Source of the DNA: Flavobacteriaceae bacterium UBA7302
Lineage (GTDB): Bacteria > Bacteroidota > Bacteroidia > Flavobacteriales > Flavobacteriaceae
NCBI GenBank assembly: GCA_002471825.1
Contig: DKQS01000007.1
Coordinates: 434,001-498,000, forward strand
Reading direction: 5' to 3'
DNA length: 64,000 nucleotides
Shown here: piece by piece, positions 1 through 8,751 of the stretch
Numbering within the stretch: the first letter of the stretch is position 1
Layout: each line of letters begins with the position of its first letter
Made by a program: the position numbers and the translations under genes
The notes under the pieces: model-generated
What the model saw: the letters and a program-made list of their open reading frames with translations, nothing else
Database searches by the model: none
Told to the model about the DNA's origin: nothing

Positions 1-2
1 AT

Positions 3-233
3 CAAGTGAAGGCGGTCATCATTGGAGACATGAGCCTGATCAAAAAGAACACCACCAAATGGGGTTCTTCGATTGAGCAACTGATATTAGACGCTTTGCC
101 TAAAGACATTCCGATTCTTTTCGATTTTCCAGCAGGTCACGAACCCGACAATCGCGCGATGATTTTTGGGAGAACAGTAAATCTGTCCATTTCAAAAGGA
201 ACCAATCCTTCGAAAATTGAGTTCGATGAATAG
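3..233 (+). CDS. LD-carboxypeptidase (peptidase S66), C-terminal fragment
   Basis: The reading frame is open from the window edge, so only the last ~76 residues are seen; the GTG at 6 is an internal codon, not a start. The tail reads DFPAGHEPDNRAMIFGR followed by a short beta-strand segment, which matches the C-terminal end of S66 muramoyltetrapeptide LD-carboxypeptidases (typical FPAGH..DN.A...G). These enzymes remove the terminal D-amino acid from murein tetrapeptides during cell-wall recycling. The histidine of the AGH segment is the expected catalytic His; the Ser and Glu lie outside the window. The gene ends 12 bp before the convergent CrtA-like gene. Confidence 0.8.
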   Translation, partial: QVKAVIIGDMSLIKKNTTKWGSSIEQLILDALPKDIPILFDFPAGHEPDNRAMIFGRTVNLSISKGTNPSKIEFDE

Positions 234-245
234 AACAGCGTCTTT

Positions 246-932
246 CTAAAGAAAATCTGGAATCAAATTTCCTTCTTTGTAAAAGGGTTGAAACCGGGCA
301 AATAGCTCTTCAGAGTACCAACCCAATTCGCGCGTTTTCTTCACCATTTCGGCATGTTTCGGATTTTGGTAAGCGTAATTCATCATAGATTCGGCGTCAG
401 ACCAAAGCGAATAAGTGGCTTGCATCAACAATGGAAATTCTCCAATTCCCTTGGAGAAAAGTAGTTCTTTATAGCCGTTCATCGATTTGGATACCGAGGG
501 AACATAACGCCAAAATTTATAGGCCAATTTAGGCTTAATGGTGGCTCGCGTAATTACCGCAAGTGGTTTCGATTTGTCGAACTTTACACTGGCTTTAAAT
601 GGATTTTCTTTGCTCCATTCTCCATGGCTTTTGATGGTGTGCATTAGGACATTACTGAAGCTAGCGCACGTATTTTTGTATTCAGCAATAGTTTCTGAGG
701 TCAAGAAATTCTTGGCTTCCTCTTCTGTATTAAAAACGGCTACAAATCCGAAGGTTGAAAAATCAGGTCTTATGGAGAATCCGTTGCCACTTCCTGTACC
801 CAATGGTTTGAAGAAAGTAAGACCAGGTGTATTTTCAAAATTAATGGGTGGCCTACCCATTCTTCCCAATGCATTCCACTTGTTTTTCAATCCGGAATAC
901 TGATAAAATGCAATAAGGGTCGTTTGGGCCAT
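246..932 (-). CDS. CrtA-like (spheroidene monooxygenase family) protein
   Basis: A 228-residue soluble protein whose N-terminal half (FFKPLGTGSGNGFSIRPD, then a strand with FVAVFNTEEEA) resembles CrtA, the heme-dependent carotenoid ketolase/hydroxylase family first known from spheroidene oxidation. No signal peptide or membrane segment is visible. Homologues are commonly annotated in Bacteroidota. No other carotenoid gene lies nearby in this window, so the substrate cannot be inferred and the assignment is to family only. The ATG at 932 follows a hairpin region shared with the upstream serine hydrolase on the same strand; the gap between them is about 76 bp, so the two may or may not be co-transcribed. 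Confidence 0.75.
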   Translation of the reverse strand: MAQTTLIAFYQYSGLKNKWNALGRMGRPPINFENTPGLTFFKPLGTGSGNGFSIRPDFSTFGFVAVFNTEEEAKNFLTSETIAEYKNTCASFSNVLMHTIKSHGEWSKENPFKASVKFDKSKPLAVITRATIKPKLAYKFWRYVPSVSKSMNGYKELLFSKGIGEFPLLMQATYSLWSDAESMMNYAYQNPKHAEMVKKTRELGWYSEELFARFQPFYKEGNLIPDFL

Positions 933-948
933 GGTTTTATTTCATACG

Positions 949-982
949 AAAAGCATGCTTGAGTTGGTTCAGACATGCTTTT
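949..982 (-). terminator. Inverted repeat between serine hydrolase and CrtA-like gene, possible weak terminator
   Basis: AAAAGCATG (949-957) and CATGCTTTT (974-982) are perfect reverse complements with a 16-nt spacer, placed 27 bp after the stop codon of the minus-strand serine hydrolase. The second arm ends in only four T on the minus strand, so termination would be weak; an operator for the CrtA-like gene is the alternative. Confidence 0.4.
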
Positions 983-1008
983 AGTTGATTACTACAAAAA
1001 TACGGATA

Positions 1009-3123
1009 TTATGTCTTTATTTCTTCTAGGATTTCATTGGATAGTTCGTTGCCTTCATTATCAATGGTAATGAACCAAACATTGGTGCTACATTTTCGTG
1101 TAAGTACGTCTTTGGAGTTGCATTGTTGAATGGTTCCTTTGATGATGAATCCGCCTTCAACTTCCTCAGCGCTGTAACCATAGTCATTGTTGAATTTGCC
1201 ATAAGTTTTTTGCCATAGCTGTTTTCCTTTCTTGTCTACCTTGATGACAAACATATCGTAATTTCCTACTCCGTAAGAACTGGTTGACCCGATGATTAAG
1301 TAACCATCTTCAGTTTCTAGTATTGAACTTGCTTTGTCGTAGCTGCTACCTCCATAGATTTTTGACCAGATTTCATTTCCATTAGGCAGGTTTTTGGTGA
1401 GTAAAATCTTTGAGCCTTTTCCTCTTTTTGCTCCAATCGTTGTCACTTGAATGGATCCTCCATGGGTTTCAATTTTCGGTTGAAACTTCAAATTGGTTTT
1501 CTTGGTAAATTTTGAATTCACAACTCTATTTGTGGTTAATAAGAAGCCTACCACTCGATCAAACTGATCTCGCTGAACTTTTAAAATATAATCAGAAATC
1601 AATAATTCGTTTCGATTGAGCGCCTCAACTTCATACTTTCTGCTTCTTTTAGGAAGACTTACCATGAGTTTATCGTCCTTGTCAAGTTTTAGGGTAAAGT
1701 CAATTTCCAATTCGGTGCTCGTGTATTTCCCTTCGTAACTTTCCAAGTCGTTTAAAGTTGCTTCTTCATAAGGGATTTTTTCATATTTACTAGTTTTTCC
1801 TGAAGGATAAAAGAGAATTACTGCATCCTTGTAAAACCCAAACCTAGTTTTTGAACTGTTGGTTTGCTTGTAGATATTGTTGCTTTCTTGAACCAGTTCA
1901 ATGGGTCTGTTATTGGCATTTTTCCAGAGCAGTTTGTCGTCTTTCGCCTCAATTCGAATCAAATAATTTTTTGGAGATACATACTGACCAACTACTTGAT
2001 TGAGTTCCGTCAATCCTGAATTTTCATTCATTTTAGCCGCATAGTTATCGCTGGTTTCTTTTTCTGATAGAAACACTTTTGCCACATCATCAGCAATGAA
2101 ACCACTCCAAATTCGACTATTGTTGCTCATTACAAATACCGAAAGTTTTTCTTCTGGAAAGCGAACTGTTTGCGCATGATAAGAACCCGTGGCTCCCGAA
2201 TGGTGGACGGCTGTACGATTCAATCGATCTTCTAGTTCGAGTCCGAATCCGTAGCTTTTTATTTCGCTATTGGCAATGGGTTTCTGACTGGTCATCAATA
2301 GTATATTGTTGTTGAAATCGGCATTTTGAATGGCCTGTTCGTAGATCATTTGATCTTTGATGGTGGTGAAGAGAAATCCGTCGCCATATAAATTGGTAAT
2401 CATCGGATATTCTTGCCAAACGCCGTCGCCCCAATCAGAATATGGCTCCGCTTGATTCGGAATCACATACATGTAATCTTCCAAGAATTGAGTTTCCTTC
2501 ATCCCCAAATTGGTAAAAAACTCCTTGGAATACGGATGGAATTTCTTCCCAGTTACTTTGGCAATAATCTTTGTCAAAAGAATGTAGCCCGAATTGCTAT
2601 ATAATTGTCGAGATCCTGGTGCAAAAGCCAAATCTTCTTGTTTTTGAATCAATTCAAAAGCGTCATCATTGTCAAGACCTTCGCGTCTCCACCACGGATT
2701 TTGTTGAATGCTCATCAAATCATAAACATCACGAATGCCGCTTGTATGGTTGATCAAATGCCTTACTAGAATCTTTTCTTTCACCTTTGGGTATAAACTT
2801 GGTAAATGCGTACGAATGTCATCATCGAGACTTAATTTCTCTTCCAATGACAACTGCAACACCATGAGTGCCGTGAACTGTTTGGCCACTGAGGCAATGT
2901 TTGATTTTGTATTGATTTTGGCAGGTACCTGATGTTGAAGATTGGCAAGGCCTCTGCTTTTTTGATAAATGATTTTTCCGTCCTTAACTACACCAATAAA
3001 AAGAGCAGGATCATCGGCATTTACTTTGGATTCTAAAATGGCATCTACTTTTTTGTTGTCTTCAGATTGACCAACCATTGACAAAGTAAAGAATGCGAGT
3101 ACGAGGGTGAAAAGTGATTTCAT
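1009..3123 (-). CDS. Exported serine hydrolase (beta-lactamase/S12 fold) with C-terminal propeller-like repeats
   Basis: 704 residues. A signal peptide (MKSLFTLVLAFFTLSMVGQS) is followed by a class-C beta-lactamase-like domain: SVAK at 78-81 is the SxxK nucleophile/base, YSN at 175-177 is the second motif, and HSG near 307 is in the place of KTG. Such proteins are usually esterases or D-aminopeptidases rather than lactamases. After ~370 the chain continues through a beta-rich linker, and the last ~130 residues hold two repeats of the type GG..YD.a.si..t.DGY.i.GST, ending in D.fviK.D..G...W. The same repeat builds the lipoprotein at 61328. The AraC-type gene just upstream on the same strand (95 bp gap) is a likely regulator. 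Confidence 0.85.
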   Translation of the reverse strand: MKSLFTLVLAFFTLSMVGQSEDNKKVDAILESKVNADDPALFIGVVKDGKIIYQKSRGLANLQHQVPAKINTKSNIASVAKQFTALMVLQLSLEEKLSLDDDIRTHLPSLYPKVKEKILVRHLINHTSGIRDVYDLMSIQQNPWWRREGLDNDDAFELIQKQEDLAFAPGSRQLYSNSGYILLTKIIAKVTGKKFHPYSKEFFTNLGMKETQFLEDYMYVIPNQAEPYSDWGDGVWQEYPMITNLYGDGFLFTTIKDQMIYEQAIQNADFNNNILLMTSQKPIANSEIKSYGFGLELEDRLNRTAVHHSGATGSYHAQTVRFPEEKLSVFVMSNNSRIWSGFIADDVAKVFLSEKETSDNYAAKMNENSGLTELNQVVGQYVSPKNYLIRIEAKDDKLLWKNANNRPIELVQESNNIYKQTNSSKTRFGFYKDAVILFYPSGKTSKYEKIPYEEATLNDLESYEGKYTSTELEIDFTLKLDKDDKLMVSLPKRSRKYEVEALNRNELLISDYILKVQRDQFDRVVGFLLTTNRVVNSKFTKKTNLKFQPKIETHGGSIQVTTIGAKRGKGSKILLTKNLPNGNEIWSKIYGGSSYDKASSILETEDGYLIIGSTSSYGVGNYDMFVIKVDKKGKQLWQKTYGKFNNDYGYSAEEVEGGFIIKGTIQQCNSKDVLTRKCSTNVWFITIDNEGNELSNEILEEIKT

Positions 3124-3218
3124 GAGTTATTAATTTGATGACAAAAGTGTATCAATAACTCGTGCAAATCGCCCCAAATCTCGATTTGAGACCTTTTTAA
3201 CAGGGCCTTAACTTGAGG

Positions 3219-4427
3219 TTATAGACTATCTACGTATTCTTTTGGTGACAATCCTGTGTTCTTTTTAAAAGCTCGGTTGAAGGTGGCTTTGCTATTGAAT
3301 CCACAGTCATAAGCGAGTCCGAGTAAGGTGGACTGCCTATGTTCGTTGTTTTGAATTTTCTCTTTTAAGGCTTCAATGCGATGATGGTTGATAAAATCAT
3401 TGAAGTTCATGTCGAATCCGGAGTTGACCACGGTAGAAATGGTTTTTGTAGTGACTTCCAGTTCTCTTGAAAGATCGGATAAAGTGAGCTTCGGATTTTC
3501 AAAAATCCGTTTGGTATGCATCAACTCTAAGATTTCATTTTTCCATTTTTCGATGTCTTTTTCTTCAGTGCTGGTTTCCGTCTCGTTTTGCTCAATTTCA
3601 ACTTCTTTAAAGACATCTATTTCGGTATCATACATATCGGCCAAAGTAGAAACCCGAACCGCATTGGCATATCCGTTTATGGAGATGTAGTAAAAGACGA
3701 AGGAAAAGGAGATGTAATGCCAAAACTGTCCCCCAAATTCTTTCCAAACGTCATTGGTAAAAAAGAATACACCACGTAAAATCAAGATTATCAAAAAAGC
3801 AAACATGAAGTTTTGAATCCATTTGAATAATATCGACTCGGCAAAACTTACTTTGTCAAAAACCAATTTTTTGTAGTTTCCATAATAGCGAAGACTCATG
3901 ATGAGATAGTAAACCATGGATATAAATCCGCATACTTGATACCAGGTCGATAAGTCTTTATCGCGTCCATCGGCATAGAAATAGTATTCATCCAACACCA
4001 ATTTGTCGGTGACAAAAACGACCAAACTATACATCATGTAAAGTATTGCTGGAAGGAAGTGAATGAAGTCTTTCCTTTTCAATGTAAAATTGATATTCAG
4101 TAGGCTTTGGGTGTAAAAATAAATCACAGGACCAATCAACAACACCTGCATAAAGGGTACGAAGAATAAGATATCACGAGTGGTTCCGTTGGAATACCAA
4201 CCTGCATAACCCAACATGTATGGCGCCAAATACATGGAATATAGAAACAGCAGCAAGCTCAGCCATCGATGTGATGCACGCTGTTGAATCATTCCTTTTC
4301 TTAGCAAGAGAACAGAAAACATCAATCCGTGTAAAAAGAAGATGAGCAACGGAGCACTTTTCCCGTTAAAGTAAAAGGTGAAATCCACTGATTGTTGATT
4401 GAGTATCAAAAATAGTATTTTATCCAT
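3219..4427 (-). CDS. Membrane-embedded AraC-family transcriptional regulator
   Basis: 402 residues. The N-terminal ~230 residues hold about seven hydrophobic helices (for example LLIFFLHGLMFSVLLL and ILFFVPFMQVLLIGPVIYFY), then an acidic linker, and the last ~100 residues form an AraC double helix-turn-helix with the typical GF.SKATFNRAFKK.TG.SPKEY end. This is the 7-TM/AraC layout common in Bacteroidota, where a membrane sensor directly carries the DNA-binding domain. It lies directly upstream of the exported serine hydrolase on the same strand and probably controls it. A protein of the same design is found at 35987 next to another exported hydrolase. Confidence 0.88.
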   Translation of the reverse strand: MDKILFLILNQQSVDFTFYFNGKSAPLLIFFLHGLMFSVLLLRKGMIQQRASHRWLSLLLFLYSMYLAPYMLGYAGWYSNGTTRDILFFVPFMQVLLIGPVIYFYTQSLLNINFTLKRKDFIHFLPAILYMMYSLVVFVTDKLVLDEYYFYADGRDKDLSTWYQVCGFISMVYYLIMSLRYYGNYKKLVFDKVSFAESILFKWIQNFMFAFLIILILRGVFFFTNDVWKEFGGQFWHYISFSFVFYYISINGYANAVRVSTLADMYDTEIDVFKEVEIEQNETETSTEEKDIEKWKNEILELMHTKRIFENPKLTLSDLSRELEVTTKTISTVVNSGFDMNFNDFINHHRIEALKEKIQNNEHRQSTLLGLAYDCGFNSKATFNRAFKKNTGLSPKEYVDSL

Positions 4428-4530
4428 ACAAAGGTCTCTTTGCAGCCATTGATGTGGGATCTATTTGAATTTTAAAAGCATTCTGTATCTTAACCACAAA
4501 AATTGCTAACCATGAAATACCAAACTTATT

Positions 4531-4890
4531 ATGGCATCTCATAATGAATTGGGTGCTTTGGGAGAAATCCTGGCACTAGAGTATCTGAGGGCCCATCAGT
4601 ATCAAATTCTTGAGAAAAACTATCGTTATCAAAAGGCAGAAGTGGATCTTATTGCTTTTAAAGAAGGGACTTTGACAGCAATTGAAGTGAAAACAAGGAC
4701 TAGTGATTTCTTTGGTGATCCGCAAGATTTTGTGAGTACTAAAAAGATAAAATTATTGGTTACTGCTATCGATCATTATGTTACGGAAAACGATTTGGAT
4801 GTAGAGGTTCGCTTCGATATCATTGCCATCGTGAAAAATGAAATGGAAACTAAGATTGAACACCTAGAAAATGCCTTTCTTCACTATTAG
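4531..4890 (+). CDS. yraN: YraN/UPF0102 family nuclease-fold protein
   Basis: 119 residues starting MASHNELGALGEILALEYL and containing the family core LEKNYRYQKAEVDLIA and IEVKTRTS. These correspond to the E...D...ExK arrangement of the restriction-endonuclease-like fold; family members are associated with DNA processing or recombination but the function is not settled. Length is normal for the family. An upstream ATG at 4512 is out of frame and stops after ten codons, which leaves 4531 as the start. The 3' end overlaps the convergent thioredoxin-fold gene by 4 bp. Confidence 0.88.
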   Translation: MASHNELGALGEILALEYLRAHQYQILEKNYRYQKAEVDLIAFKEGTLTAIEVKTRTSDFFGDPQDFVSTKKIKLLVTAIDHYVTENDLDVEVRFDIIAIVKNEMETKIEHLENAFLHY

Positions 4891-6251
4891 TTGCCGTTCA
4901 AAAATGCTTTGACATCTTTGATTGCATCGGGTTTGGCAATAATGGTTTTGTTCTTATCCAAGATAAAATAACTTGGCGTAGCATTCACTTGATAGGTTCT
5001 TGCCGTTTTGTTTTGCCATTTGTTCAATCCTAAGACATGGTGCCAGCCCGATAGCGTCTTTGTATAAGATTCCCACCCGTAGCTGTCGTTTTCTAGAGCA
5101 AAAGCAATCACTTTGGTGTTGGGTTTGGACTGCATGAAACTGTATAACTCCGGAATTTCTCGCAAGCAGTGTGAACAAGTAGTGCTGTAAAAAACCAAGA
5201 TATATTGTTGTCCGTCGTTCAGTTTGTGCAAGCTTTGAGGAGCCCCATTTTCTTGCCAAGCGAAGTTTGGAGCCTTTCGACCCACCTCACCGGCCATGGC
5301 AGAAACTTTTTCAACGATGTAGTTTTGATCTTGAAGGTTGGACGGTAATTTCTTGTAGAAATTATCCAACAAATAGTCCATTAAAAACACATTTTTGGAA
5401 GCTTGAAATTGATCTCCTAAAAACTCAATAATTTGCTTCTTATAGTCCAGATCTGTAATCTTATCCAACACCTCTTTGGTGGACTTTTTGTATAGTTCCC
5501 GCTGAATTTTAGGATCTTCAGAATAATTCAAATAGAAGATGTAATCTAAAATTCGGTCGGTAATGAATGACGAGTTGATAAGCGTTTGATCTGTAAAATC
5601 AATGGCATCAAAGAACGATTTTTTAATATGGCTCATGTAAGCATCCACCTCTTTGAAAATCGTATCGCTATTGTTTCGGACCGTTGCCTTGATGAACGGA
5701 GCGACGTACATGTTTTCGGTGGCCTTTACAAATACATTGTGGATGGAGTCCAGTTGCTTTTTGCTGGTTTGATAGGTCTTGCTAACATCAGCATTTGGAT
5801 TTCGAATGGCCGCGACTTGCAAAGAATCTAAGGTTTGCTGATAGGGTGATATGCTGTTGATGTATTCTTTGTAATACTGATTTTCGGTAGACTCGGCAAA
5901 CACCACCGTTTCGTTCGGATAATCGGGGTTAAATACAAAAGACACGTTCTCTTTGTTGAAGAAGAAGTCCACAAATGTGGCGCCTTCCAATCGATAAGTG
6001 GCTCTGTAGTACCCAGGTTCTGCACTTTCAGGCAGGGTAAAAGAAAAGGATCCTACGGCTTTCTTCTTATTGTTCACCGAAATTGAATCTACGGAAACAC
6101 TCGTGTTGTTGACAAACACTTGTTTGGCTCCCTCAATCCGATATAAGATTACCCAATCGGATTCTAAAGCTGGACTCATTTTGCCTGATATCTTGTATTG
6201 TGCATGCGTTGCAAAGGAACACAGTAAAAAGAAAAAAAGAATTCGTTTCAT
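4887..6251 (-). CDS. Exported TlpA-like thioredoxin-fold protein
   Basis: 454 residues with an N-terminal signal peptide (MKRILFFFLLCSFATHA). The first ~110 residues form a beta domain of the DUF4369 type often fused to Bacteroidota thiol proteins; a helical middle follows; residues from ~320 form a TlpA/AhpC-like thioredoxin fold with FYSTTCSHCLREIPELY, where CSHC is the redox pair. Acts in the periplasm, probably as a thiol-disulfide reductase or electron donor; the partner is unknown. The gene is monocistronic, convergent with yraN. Confidence 0.85.
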   Translation of the reverse strand: MKRILFFFLLCSFATHAQYKISGKMSPALESDWVILYRIEGAKQVFVNNTSVSVDSISVNNKKKAVGSFSFTLPESAEPGYYRATYRLEGATFVDFFFNKENVSFVFNPDYPNETVVFAESTENQYYKEYINSISPYQQTLDSLQVAAIRNPNADVSKTYQTSKKQLDSIHNVFVKATENMYVAPFIKATVRNNSDTIFKEVDAYMSHIKKSFFDAIDFTDQTLINSSFITDRILDYIFYLNYSEDPKIQRELYKKSTKEVLDKITDLDYKKQIIEFLGDQFQASKNVFLMDYLLDNFYKKLPSNLQDQNYIVEKVSAMAGEVGRKAPNFAWQENGAPQSLHKLNDGQQYILVFYSTTCSHCLREIPELYSFMQSKPNTKVIAFALENDSYGWESYTKTLSGWHHVLGLNKWQNKTARTYQVNATPSYFILDKNKTIIAKPDAIKDVKAFLNGN

Positions 6252-6342
6252 AAAATAGATTCTATTCAGTGTTAGTCAAGAAGCGTACCAAATTAACCAA
6301 TTCTGTTACAAATGGAGTATATTGTAGTACTAAATTTATGTT

Positions 6343-7137
6343 ATGGATTTTAACCAAAAAGTGGTGTGGATAACTGGAGCTTCTTCAGGAATAGGAAAGG
6401 CATTGGCCTTTGAATTGAGTAAAAAAGGAGCAAAGTTGATTTTGTCGTCTCGGAAGCAAGCCGATTTGGAAGAAGTGAAAGCGGCATGCCAAAATCCTGA
6501 GGATACTAAAATTGTAACCCTAGACTTGGCCGATATTGATGCTCTTGAAGAAAAAACAAACTTGGCTTTAGAAGCTTTTGGTAAGGTCGACATTTTGGTA
6601 AATAATGGCGGAATAAGCCAACGTTCTTTGGCAGAAGATACAGCAATAAGCGTTGACAAGCGGATTATGGACATTAATTACCTGGGAACCGTAGCGTTGA
6701 GTAAACACTTATTGCCTCATTTTCAGCAAAGAAAACAAGGTCATTTTGTAGTAACTACGAGTATTGTTGGAAAAATTGGAACTCCTTTGCGTTCGAGTTA
6801 TGCAGCAAGCAAACATGCACTCCACGGTTTCTTTGATAGTTTACGAGCGGAAGTTTTTAAAGACAATATCGATGTTACATTGATTTGCCCCGGGTTTGTA
6901 AAAACTAATATTTCACTAAATGCTTTAACTGGCGATGGCTCTCCACAGCAAAAAATGGATACGGCCACCAACAATGGTATTGAACCTGAACGATTTGCTC
7001 GTTTGATGGCAAAGGCCATTGCCCATAAAAAAGAAGAGGTGTATATCGCCGGTGCGAAGGAAAAATTAGGAGTCTACGTAAAACGTTTCTTCCCCAAGAT
7101 ACTGTCCGTCATGATTCGAAAATTAAGTGTTACCTAA
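6343..7137 (+). CDS. Short-chain dehydrogenase/reductase (SDR)
   Basis: 264 residues, classical SDR length. The cofactor motif TGASSGIGKA is at 11-20, NNGG (~88-91) stabilises the central sheet, and the catalytic S...YAASK motif is present (SSYAASKHALHGF). The C-terminus (VYIAGAKEKLGVYVKRFFP) is a basic amphipathic stretch seen in DHRS7-like and other lipid-oriented SDRs, which may contact membranes. Substrate cannot be read from sequence. The stop overlaps the convergent hypothetical gene by 4 bp. Confidence 0.88.
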   Translation: MDFNQKVVWITGASSGIGKALAFELSKKGAKLILSSRKQADLEEVKAACQNPEDTKIVTLDLADIDALEEKTNLALEAFGKVDILVNNGGISQRSLAEDTAISVDKRIMDINYLGTVALSKHLLPHFQQRKQGHFVVTTSIVGKIGTPLRSSYAASKHALHGFFDSLRAEVFKDNIDVTLICPGFVKTNISLNALTGDGSPQQKMDTATNNGIEPERFARLMAKAIAHKKEEVYIAGAKEKLGVYVKRFFPKILSVMIRKLSVT

Positions 7138-7487
7138 TTCTCAAAGAAATCCAAATTTTCAAAATAGTTGATGACTGCCTCTTTCATAAGAACGGTTTGT
7201 TCTCCTGGTTTTAAGTTCGGCAGTTCGTTCAACATTTTGTAGTGCGGCCATCCATCTTCATCAACATAGTCAAATTCATAGTAACCATAAGGTTCCAATA
7301 ATTTACAGATGGCAATGTGCATGAGGTTTATCTTGTCATCCTTTTTAAATCGACGACCTAACTGACCCAATTCTTGTACGCCAATTAAGTAGATTACTCC
7401 GTCTAAATTTAAATCTTCAGCATCCGAAAATTCGTCACTAAGTTCTTCTATTATATAATCCCACTTTTCTTTGGCAGTCACATTCAT
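7134..7487 (-). CDS. Small acidic conserved hypothetical protein
   Basis: 117 residues, strongly acidic, without signal peptide or membrane helix, so probably cytoplasmic. It contains an alpha-helical pattern and the stretch YGYYEFDYVDEDGWPHY. I recognise it only as the kind of small protein conserved among flavobacteria; no function can be given. A minus-strand -7 box lies at 7502-7509, 15 bp upstream of the ATG, so it has its own promoter. Confidence 0.75.
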   Translation of the reverse strand: MNVTAKEKWDYIIEELSDEFSDAEDLNLDGVIYLIGVQELGQLGRRFKKDDKINLMHIAICKLLEPYGYYEFDYVDEDGWPHYKMLNELPNLKPGEQTVLMKEAVINYFENLDFFEN

Positions 7488-7501
7488 GGTTTTAAGAGCA
7501 G

Positions 7502-7509
7502 CAAAGATA
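7502..7509 (-). promoter_or_regulatory. -7 promoter box for the small acidic gene
   Basis: CAAAGATA on the plus strand reads TATCTTTG on the minus strand, an exact TAnnTTTG Bacteroidota -7 box. Transcription would begin about 7496, a few bases ahead of the ATG at 7487. No clear -33 box was found. Confidence 0.5.
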
Positions 7510-7540
7510 CATTGTCGTTTTATAATTTAAAAAAAAGGTG

Positions 7541-7548
7541 TACGTTTG
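7541..7548 (+). promoter_or_regulatory. -7 promoter box immediately before cvpA-like gene
   Basis: TACGTTTG matches TAnnTTTG exactly and ends 6 bp before the ATG at 7555. A start site at the normal distance would fall on or next to the start codon, so the message may be leaderless. It diverges from the box at 7502. Confidence 0.5.
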
Positions 7549-7554
7549 AACTCT

Positions 7555-8082
7555 ATGTCACTTAACGCTTTCGATATCATTATTTTGATAATCCTTGGTT
7601 TTGCCGCCGTTCGAGGATTCATGAAAGGGCTCTTTGTAGAAGTGGCATCTATCGTTGCCTTGTTTGCTGGTGCCTATGCCGCCATTTACTACTCACACAA
7701 CCTAGAATATTTTTTGCGAGAATCTATCTTCGATTGGGGAGATAAAACCTACCGAATCGTCGCCTTTATCGTCATCTTTATCTCTGTGGTTATTTTGGTA
7801 GTATTCTTAGGAAAAGTTTTGACCAAAATTGCGGATATCACGGCTTTGGGCTTGATGAATAAAATTTTAGGTGGTCTGTTTGCCGTTTTGAAATCGGCCT
7901 TGATTTTAAGTATTGTCTTTACCTTCTTTGGGCGCATCAATGACACCCTTCCATTTGTAAAAGATGAAACACTCGACAATTCGGTCTTTTACCATCCAAT
8001 CAAAGAAATTGCTCCGGCCTTATTTCCGACCGTCATTCAAAAAGACAAAGACGGAAGAACCAAATTCGAGATTCCTGCCTGA
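7555..8082 (+). CDS. CvpA-family inner-membrane protein
   Basis: 175 residues with four hydrophobic helices, beginning MSLNAFDIIILIILGF followed by AAVRGFMKGLFVEVAS, the conserved family signature (G...G...G..E). The family is named for colicin V production in E. coli, and members take part in membrane or envelope homeostasis. A TTG at 7546 in frame would overlap the promoter box, so the ATG at 7555 is preferred. It is convergent with the carbonic anhydrase gene, 30 bp away. Confidence 0.85.
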   Translation: MSLNAFDIIILIILGFAAVRGFMKGLFVEVASIVALFAGAYAAIYYSHNLEYFLRESIFDWGDKTYRIVAFIVIFISVVILVVFLGKVLTKIADITALGLMNKILGGLFAVLKSALILSIVFTFFGRINDTLPFVKDETLDNSVFYHPIKEIAPALFPTVIQKDKDGRTKFEIPA

Positions 8083-8112
8083 TAAAGAATACTCGAATCT
8101 GGTAAATCAATG

Positions 8113-8742
8113 CTATTCGTAAAAATGTACGACTCCGTCCTTGATGTCATACATGGCTCCTACAATTTTGATTTCTCCAGCATCTTCCATGTCCTGTAAA
8201 ACCGGACTCTGCTTTCGAATGTTGTCCATGGTTAGGTAAACATTCTTTTTGGCTACATCGTTCACAAAATCAATGTTTTTAGAGTTTCGAAGACTTTCGT
8301 CTGATGGCTCGACAACAGCTTCTACCGCTGGTTTTATTTTCGAAAGTAGTGTTGTCAGGTTCCCCAACTTTGCGTCGTCACAAGCTCCTTTTACGGCTCC
8401 GCAGGAAGTGTGGCCCAATACGACAATTAGTTTTGTTCCGGCCAAACGACAGGCAAACTCCATACTTCCTAAGATGTCTTCGTTGACAAAGTTTCCGGCG
8501 ATTCGTACGCTAAAAATATCTCCAATGCCCTGATCAAAAATCAGTTCGGATGATACTCTAGAGTCGATACAACTCAGTATGGTTGCAAAAGGGTATTGCC
8601 CTGTGCTTGTGTCTGCTACTTGTTCTAATAAATCTCTTGATGCTTTTAAATTGGCAACAAAACGTTGATTTCCTTCTTTCAATAATTCAACCGCTTTGTT
8701 CGGAGAAATTGCGTCTTGTGTTATTTTGGTATGTGCTTTCAT
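8113..8742 (-). CDS. Beta-carbonic anhydrase
   Basis: 209 residues. The zinc ligands are visible as CIDSR (C58, D60, R62) and HTSC (H111, C114) followed by GAVKGA, the arrangement of beta-class carbonic anhydrases, which interconvert CO2 and bicarbonate. No signal peptide is seen, so it is cytoplasmic. It lies 9 bp downstream of a SulP anion transporter on the same strand, so the pair is very probably co-transcribed and would couple bicarbonate import with CO2 hydration or dehydration. Confidence 0.93.
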   Translation of the reverse strand: MKAHTKITQDAISPNKAVELLKEGNQRFVANLKASRDLLEQVADTSTGQYPFATILSCIDSRVSSELIFDQGIGDIFSVRIAGNFVNEDILGSMEFACRLAGTKLIVVLGHTSCGAVKGACDDAKLGNLTTLLSKIKPAVEAVVEPSDESLRNSKNIDFVNDVAKKNVYLTMDNIRKQSPVLQDMEDAGEIKIVGAMYDIKDGVVHFYE

Positions 8743-8751
8743 GGCGATTGA

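Noticed and set aside
1009..3123. True beta-lactamase (antibiotic resistance) function
   Set aside because: The S12 motifs are present but the KTG box is HSG and extra domains are attached; esterase/peptidase relatives are far more likely.
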